Notes under the pieces: model-generated
What the model was told of the DNA's origin: nothing
Database searches by the model: none
What the model saw: only the letters and a program-made list of their open reading frames with translations
Shown here: piece after piece, positions 6,017 through 9,721 of the stretch
How positions within the stretch are numbered: the first letter of the stretch is position 1
Layout: each line of letters begins with the position of its first letter
Translations under genes and position numbers: made by a program
Assembly: GCA_017880825.1 (NCBI GenBank)
Contig: JADGRN010000040.1
Location: 1-9,721 of the forward strand
Origin: Methylophilaceae bacterium
GTDB lineage: Bacteria; Pseudomonadota; Gammaproteobacteria; Burkholderiales; Methylophilaceae
Length of the DNA: 9,721 bases
Reading direction: 5' to 3'

Positions 6017-6576
6017 CGCTCGACTCCTTGCTTTTCGAGCATTGCCGCCAATGTGTGTACCGCGCGCGAACAGTGGGTCTTGACGCTGCCCTGAGAGCAT
6101 CCCATTGCTGCCGCAGTTTCCGCTACATCCATATCCTCCCAGTAACGCAGAATAAAGGCTTCGCGTTGACGGGCGGGTAGCTTTTGTAGCGCTTGCTCAA
6201 TTATAGCAATGGTCTGGCTACGCTCAAGTTGTTCCAGTGGCTCATTGCTGTCCTGCTGATTAGCCGAAGCCAGCGTCTCCAGCGGGTCGTGTTCGTCATC
6301 ATCATCGTTAGAAGTAAATGAAGAAAACAGTGTGGTCCACAGATTACGCACCTTCTGCCGACGCCAGTAATCGCGCATGGTATTCTGCAGGATGCGCTGA
6401 AACAGCATGGGGTACTCAGTGACAGGCCGCTCGCCATAGCTTTGCGCCAATTTGAGCATGGCGTCCTGCACAATATCCAAGGCCACATGATCGTCTCGCA
6501 CCGCATAAGCTGTCTGCTTGAAAGCACGGCGTTCAACTTCGGCGAGAAAATCGGAAAGTTCCTGTGACGTTGCCAT
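6013..6576 (-). CDS. ECF-type RNA polymerase sigma factor
   Basis: This is a group IV (sigma-70 family) factor that redirects RNA polymerase to a specific promoter set. The 187-residue protein has region 2 at about residues 10-78, with the core-binding and -10 recognition stretch around DIVQDAMLKL and TMRDYWRRQK. Region 4 lies at about 122-180, with LPARQREAFILRYWEDM, the helix-turn-helix from ETAAAMGCSQGSVKTH and an SRA tail. The linker (about 84-118) is long and acidic, including NDDDDEHD at 90-97. It is the first gene of the four-gene minus-strand operon with DUF3619, DUF3106 and RDD proteins. The ATG at 6576 has only CAGG directly abutting it, a poorly spaced ribosome site. Promoter specificity cannot be read from sequence alone. 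Confidence 0.93.
   Translation of the reverse strand: MATSQELSDFLAEVERRAFKQTAYAVRDDHVALDIVQDAMLKLAQSYGERPVTEYPMLFQRILQNTMRDYWRRQKVRNLWTTLFSSFTSNDDDDEHDPLETLASANQQDSNEPLEQLERSQTIAIIEQALQKLPARQREAFILRYWEDMDVAETAAAMGCSQGSVKTHCSRAVHTLAAMLEKQGVER
6023..6029 (-). promoter_or_regulatory. Strong Shine-Dalgarno fixing the DUF3619 start
   Basis: AAGGAGT on the minus strand, with GGAG seven bases from the ATG at 6016. It lies inside the last codons of the sigma gene and selects the ATGA-overlap start. It is much stronger than the sigma gene's own site. Confidence 0.7.
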
Positions 6577-6588
6577 CCTGATAACTTT

Positions 6589-6608
6589 TAATAATTACTA
6601 ATAATTAC
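6589..6608. repeat. Tandem 10-bp AT-rich repeat before the sigma gene
   Basis: TAATAATTAC occurs twice with no spacer, starting 12 bases upstream of the sigma-factor start codon. The 10-bp period equals about one helical turn. It falls in the presumed leader of the sigma mRNA and could be a protein-binding site or simply an unstructured AT-rich leader that helps ribosome loading. Confidence 0.5.
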
Positions 6609-6613
6609 GCGCC

Positions 6614-6627
6614 TTGTCCGCGAACAA
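6614..6627. promoter_or_regulatory. Near-palindrome, candidate operator in a divergent region
   Basis: TTGTCCGCGAACAA is symmetric except for one position pair (TTGT, CGCG and ACAA are self-complementary in place). It lies between the candidate sigma promoter and the sigma start codon. A dimeric regulator could bind here, but no regulator is identified. Confidence 0.3.
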
Positions 6628-6647
6628 ACCGTGCAAAGCCTGATTTC

Positions 6648-6675
6648 AGTATAGCAGGTCTAAATTTTGTTCTAA
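6648..6675 (-). promoter_or_regulatory. Weak candidate promoter of the sigma-factor operon
   Basis: On the minus strand TATACT (6653-6648) is a good -10 box. The best -35 at 16 bases is TTAGAA (6675-6670), matching only three of six positions. It overlaps the -35 of the opposite promoter at 6667-6672. A promoter read by the ECF factor itself cannot be excluded. Confidence 0.35.
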
Positions 6676-6695
6676 GGCCGGGTTTTCGCTACAAT
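6667..6695 (+). promoter_or_regulatory. Candidate sigma-70-type promoter of the PP0621-pilS-pilR operon
   Basis: TTGTTC (6667-6672) and TACAAT (6690-6695) are separated by exactly 17 bases. The -10 box matches five of six consensus positions and the -35 three of six. Transcription would begin near 6702, leaving a leader of about 30 bases before the ATG at 6732. Confidence 0.55.
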
Positions 6696-6731
6696 CGGTT
6701 CAATCCTCAATCACTTGGCGTATCGGCTCAC

Positions 6732-6950
6732 ATGGGAAAAATCTTGTTACTGGCGATTGCTGTCTGGCTTCTGCTCAGCGTTCTCAAACGCTATCGCAGC
6801 AGCTTGGAAACATCAGCGAAGCAAGGCCCCGCGGCTGAAGACATGGTGCAGTGTGCAAGCTGTGGTTTGCATCTGCCAAAACCTGACAGCATCCAGAAAA
6901 ACGGCCGCTATTATTGCTGCACTGCACATAGCAACGAACCAGGGTCATGA
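6732..6950 (+). CDS. PP0621 family small membrane-anchored zinc-ribbon-like protein
   Basis: The 72-residue protein has one N-terminal membrane span (about residues 4-18) followed by basic KRYR, which suggests a cytoplasmic C-terminal part. That part carries a CxxC pair (C41, C44) in VQCASCGLHLP and a second cluster YYCCTAH (C62, C63, H66), as in a small zinc ribbon. This matches the PP0621 family of short proteins commonly found beside pilS/pilR-type genes. The function is unknown. The ATG at 6732 is preceded by no strong Shine-Dalgarno. Its TGA overlaps the sensor kinase start as ATGA, so the two are translationally coupled. A role as a helper of the sensor kinase is inference from position. 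Confidence 0.88.
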   Translation: MGKILLLAIAVWLLLSVLKRYRSSLETSAKQGPAAEDMVQCASCGLHLPKPDSIQKNGRYYCCTAHSNEPGS

Positions 6951-8554
6951 CCGCCGTCACTGCTAGCCCGCAGCAAGCTTATCCATTAGATGCCTACTGG
7001 CGTTCGATGGGGTATTTCAACCTCTATCGTTTGTTGATAGCCGGCACTTTTGTCGGCACCTATTTTTTTCTGCATGAGCGTATCTGGTGGGATAACTATG
7101 ACAGCGTGCTTTATCTGCAATCTGCTCTGGGCTATCTGGGTGCCGGCCTGGTTGCAATCACTTTCACTGGACTAAGATGGCCGCGTTTCAACCGCCAGCT
7201 TACTCTTCAGGTAATTACTGATATCGGCTTTATCGTTGTTCTGATGTACGCGGCAGGGGGCGTCAAGAGCGGCCTCGGACTGTTGCTGGTGGTGGCAATC
7301 GCCGGTGCCAGCCTGATCAGCCAGGGCAGGCTGGCCTTGTTTTATGCGGCACTAGCCAGTATTGCCTTGCTGCTGGAGCAAAGCTATCAACTGCTTACCT
7401 GGAATGAGAGCTACAACGATTACACGCATGCCGTCATGCTGAGCCTCAGCTGTTTTGCCACCGCGTGGCTGGCGCACAGTTTCGCCAAACGTACAGACCG
7501 CAGCGAGGCGCTGGCCTCACAGCGCGGTATAGACCTGGAAAACATGGCACAAGTGAACGAACTGATTACCCGAGAAATGCCGGACGGTGTGCTGGTAGTC
7601 GATAAGGATTTCAACCTGCGCCATCACAATAGTCAGGTTGAAAGCCTGTTTGGCTTCGCTACCAGCACTTGGCATGAGTCTAGCTTGGACCAGTGCATGC
7701 CCGAGCTTGCTACCCTGATGCGCAGATGGATAGGCGAAGGCGGTGATATTGGCCCGGCAGCGATGAAACTCAGCAGCGGGGAACGCGAACTGCGGTTGCG
7801 ATTTATGCCGCTTGGGACCGACCGCAAACAGGGCGCGGTGATTTTCGTCGAAGACTGGAGTCGCGTACAAACGCAGGCACAGCAACTCAAACTGGCCGCG
7901 TTGGGGCGCCTCACTGCCAATATTGCGCATGAAATTCGCAACCCACTGAGCGCCATCAGCCACGCCAATCAATTGCTGCAGGAAGAAGACCAACCCCATC
8001 CGACGGCAATACGTTTGCTGCAAATCATCGCCGACAACGTGCAGCGCATGGACAAGATGGTAAAAGATGTGCTGGAGCTTAATCGTCGCGATCGTACCAA
8101 GCAGGAATTCATAGCATTGCCAGATTTGCTGCGTGAGTTCCACGATCAGTTTTGCCAGGCAGAAAAAGTGCCCGACGCAGGAATGGTGCTAGATCTATCT
8201 GAATACAGCCATCCTGTATTGTTTGACCGTCAACACTTGTATCAGATTTTATGGAATCTTTGTCGTAATGGCTGGCAACATAGCCAACAACAGGAAGGTA
8301 GCTTAAGCTTGTCGCTGCAAGCACCTAAAAGCGGCTCTACAGTGTGCATCGAGGTAACTGATAACGGCCCGGGAGTCAGTGCGGAGGCGCGCGCGCACCT
8401 GTTCGAGCCATTCTTCACCACCGAAGCGGCAGGCACCGGACTTGGCCTGTATATTGCACGTGAACTGGCTGAAGCCAACGGTGCCAGTCTGGAATGTGCG
8501 AATACCGCGGTGGGCGGTCAGTTCAGAATTAATCTGAAAAAGGCTTATAGCTAA
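6947..8554 (+). CDS. pilS: Sensor histidine kinase, PilS-like
   Basis: This is a membrane sensor that autophosphorylates on histidine and passes the phosphate to the adjacent regulator. Of its 535 residues, the first 180 or so form about six membrane spans (near 28-42, 55-75, 88-103, 109-125, 129-150, 162-180), as in PilS. A PAS-like domain follows at about 200-300 (MPDGVLVVDKDFNLRHHN). The HisKA domain has the phospho-acceptor H328 in IAHEIRNPLSAISHANQLL. The ATPase domain has N-box N437/N441 (LWNLCRNGW), the D472NGPG box, the F-box-like LFEPFFTT, and the GTGLGL box at 496-501. In Pseudomonas and Neisseria-type systems PilS/PilR control pilin transcription. The operon partners support this, but no pilin gene is in view to confirm it. 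Confidence 0.9.
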   Translation: MTAVTASPQQAYPLDAYWRSMGYFNLYRLLIAGTFVGTYFFLHERIWWDNYDSVLYLQSALGYLGAGLVAITFTGLRWPRFNRQLTLQVITDIGFIVVLMYAAGGVKSGLGLLLVVAIAGASLISQGRLALFYAALASIALLLEQSYQLLTWNESYNDYTHAVMLSLSCFATAWLAHSFAKRTDRSEALASQRGIDLENMAQVNELITREMPDGVLVVDKDFNLRHHNSQVESLFGFATSTWHESSLDQCMPELATLMRRWIGEGGDIGPAAMKLSSGERELRLRFMPLGTDRKQGAVIFVEDWSRVQTQAQQLKLAALGRLTANIAHEIRNPLSAISHANQLLQEEDQPHPTAIRLLQIIADNVQRMDKMVKDVLELNRRDRTKQEFIALPDLLREFHDQFCQAEKVPDAGMVLDLSEYSHPVLFDRQHLYQILWNLCRNGWQHSQQQEGSLSLSLQAPKSGSTVCIEVTDNGPGVSAEARAHLFEPFFTTEAAGTGLGLYIARELAEANGASLECANTAVGGQFRINLKKAYS

Positions 8555-9721
8555 ATGCTGCAGAAACCAAGCTGCCTGGTGGTTGACGACGAAACCGACA
8601 TTCGCGAGTTATTGGCGTTGACGTTGGAGCGTATGGACATCCGCACTGATAGTGCCAGCAATGTAGAGGATGCCAAACATCTTCTGTCTAAGCAGGCTTA
8701 TGCCTTGTGTTTGACTGATATGCGCTTGCCGGACGGCAACGGTCTGGATTTGGTGCGGTTTATTGCGCAACACCACCCCGGTCTGCCGGTAGCCGTTATC
8801 ACCGCCTTCGGTAGCGCGGAAAATGCGGTTTCAGCACTCAAGGCCGGCGCCTTTGATTATCTGACCAAACCCATCTCGCTCAAGCAACTGCGGCCACTGG
8901 TGCAGTCAGCACTCAAGCTCTCTAATTCGGAAAGCCCAAGCACCAGCAGCCTGCATCTGATTGGCGATTCTGCCCCCATCAAACAGGCTCGTGCACTGAT
9001 TGAAAAGTTTGCCCGTAGCCAGGCGCCGGTATATATCAGCGGAGAGTCTGGTAGCGGCAAAGAACTGGCCGCACGTCTGGTGCATATCAACAGCTCGCGG
9101 CGTGACAATCCTTTTATCGCGGTGAATTGTGGCGCGATTCCGGAAAACCTGATGGAAAGCGAATTTTTCGGCTACAAAAAAGGGGCTTTTACCGGTGCCC
9201 AGCAGGACAAGGAAGGCATGTTTCAGGCCGCCAGTGGCGGTACGCTGTTCCTTGACGAAGTGGCTGACCTGCCGCTGGCGATGCAAGTCAAACTGTTGCG
9301 CGCCATCCAGGAAAAAAAGGTGCGCATGGTAGGCGACACGCAGGAAGAGCCTGTGGATGTGCGTATTATTAGCGCCACCCATCGTAACCTGTCACTCATG
9401 ATGGAAAGCGGGCAATTCCGCCAGGATCTTTACTACCGGCTCAACGTGATCGAACTGAAAATGCCCGCTTTGCGTGATATGCCGCAGGATGTGCCGTTAC
9501 TGGCACGAAGTCTGCTGGATAAGCAATGTTGTCTGTTGGGTATCGACTCGCCCACACTTGATGAAAGTGCGTTAAAAGTGCTCAGACAGCACCACTTCCC
9601 GGGCAATGTGCGTGAGTTGGAGAATATGCTGGAACGAGCCTTGGCTCTATGTGATGGCAAGACCATTCGGGCTGAAGATCTATTGCTGGATGGCGAGGCG
9701 GCCCCACGGCAAATTCCGGAA
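8555..9721 (+). CDS. pilR: Sigma-54-dependent response regulator, PilR-like (3' truncated by window)
   Basis: This NtrC-class activator opens sigma-54 promoters with ATP. The ATG follows the sensor kinase stop with no gap, and AAAAAGG lies about eleven bases upstream. The 389 visible residues hold a receiver domain (acidic pocket D11/D12, phospho-acceptor D55, T83, K105) and an AAA+ domain from about 133. The AAA+ domain has Walker A GESGSGKE (163-170), the sigma-54 contact loop GAFTGA (210-215), Walker B GGTLFLDE (228-235), the arginine segment FRQDLYYRLN (288-297) and FPGNVRELEN (348-357). The EFFGYKKGAFTGA context resembles PilR. The Fis-type DNA-binding C-terminus lies beyond the right edge. 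No frameshift is seen. Confidence 0.93.
   Translation, partial: MLQKPSCLVVDDETDIRELLALTLERMDIRTDSASNVEDAKHLLSKQAYALCLTDMRLPDGNGLDLVRFIAQHHPGLPVAVITAFGSAENAVSALKAGAFDYLTKPISLKQLRPLVQSALKLSNSESPSTSSLHLIGDSAPIKQARALIEKFARSQAPVYISGESGSGKELAARLVHINSSRRDNPFIAVNCGAIPENLMESEFFGYKKGAFTGAQQDKEGMFQAASGGTLFLDEVADLPLAMQVKLLRAIQEKKVRMVGDTQEEPVDVRIISATHRNLSLMMESGQFRQDLYYRLNVIELKMPALRDMPQDVPLLARSLLDKQCCLLGIDSPTLDESALKVLRQHHFPGNVRELENMLERALALCDGKTIRAEDLLLDGEAAPRQIPE

Noticed and set aside
6017..6100. Upstream extension of the DUF3619 gene by 28 codons
   Set aside because: The start at 6016 has a strong, well-spaced Shine-Dalgarno and an ATGA overlap; the extension reads through sigma region 4 coding sequence.
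5488..6180. Plus-strand open frame of 230 codons
   Set aside because: It runs antisense to DUF3106, DUF3619 and the sigma gene, all of which have better starts and recognisable features.
6690..6710. GAACC-like -35 element for ECF autoregulation on the minus strand
   Set aside because: A short match without a convincing -10 partner at normal spacing; too weak to call.
7517..8143. Minus-strand open frame of 208 codons
   Set aside because: It is antisense to the PAS and HisKA part of the sensor kinase and is explained by its codon bias.
1..9721. CRISPR arrays, tRNA or rRNA genes, insertion sequences, prophage or defence genes
   Set aside because: I looked for spaced repeats, cloverleaf-like sequence and transposase or phage-type coding and saw none.

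Overview
The window looks like a chromosomal core region of a Betaproteobacterium, probably of the Nitrosomonadales/Gallionellales/Methylophilales group. This rests on gene content and order: pepA-holC divergent from lptF-lptG, an ECF sigma factor followed by DUF3619 and DUF3106 proteins, and a PP0621-family gene ahead of a PilS/PilR-type pair. Base composition is moderate and even throughout. I see no insertion sequence, prophage, CRISPR array, tRNA or rRNA. The taxonomic placement is inference.

Layout. Bases 1-38 hold the last codons of a plus-strand gene that enters from the left. A 20-bp perfect inverted repeat at 108-154 separates it from a minus-strand operon: pepA (leucyl aminopeptidase), holC (DNA polymerase III chi) and a small unidentified gene. 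These are joined by a 3-bp gap and a GTGA overlap. Across a 57-bp divergent gap lie lptF and lptG, overlapping by ATGA, which encode the inner-membrane permease that extracts lipopolysaccharide for transport to the cell surface.

lptG converges, with a 9-bp gap, on a second minus-strand operon at 4712-6576. It encodes an ECF-type RNA polymerase sigma factor, a one-span membrane protein (DUF3619), a secreted periplasmic protein made of six 18-residue repeats (DUF3106), and an RDD-family membrane protein. The first three genes overlap one another and the fourth follows after 22 bp. The set reads as a small envelope-associated regulatory operon, with DUF3619 in the usual place of an anti-sigma factor.

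A 155-bp divergent control region (6577-6731) carries a good sigma-70-like promoter for the right-hand plus-strand operon, an AT-rich tandem repeat and a near-palindrome. That operon encodes a small membrane-anchored zinc-ribbon protein (PP0621 family), a six-span sensor histidine kinase (PilS-like) and a sigma-54 activator response regulator (PilR-like). The regulator is cut off by the right edge before its DNA-binding domain. By family, this pair would control type IV pilin transcription, but no pilin gene is visible here.

Most of the window is ordinary conserved housekeeping. The part least explained by known biology is the sigma/DUF3619/DUF3106/RDD operon, followed by the PP0621 protein coupled to the sensor kinase.
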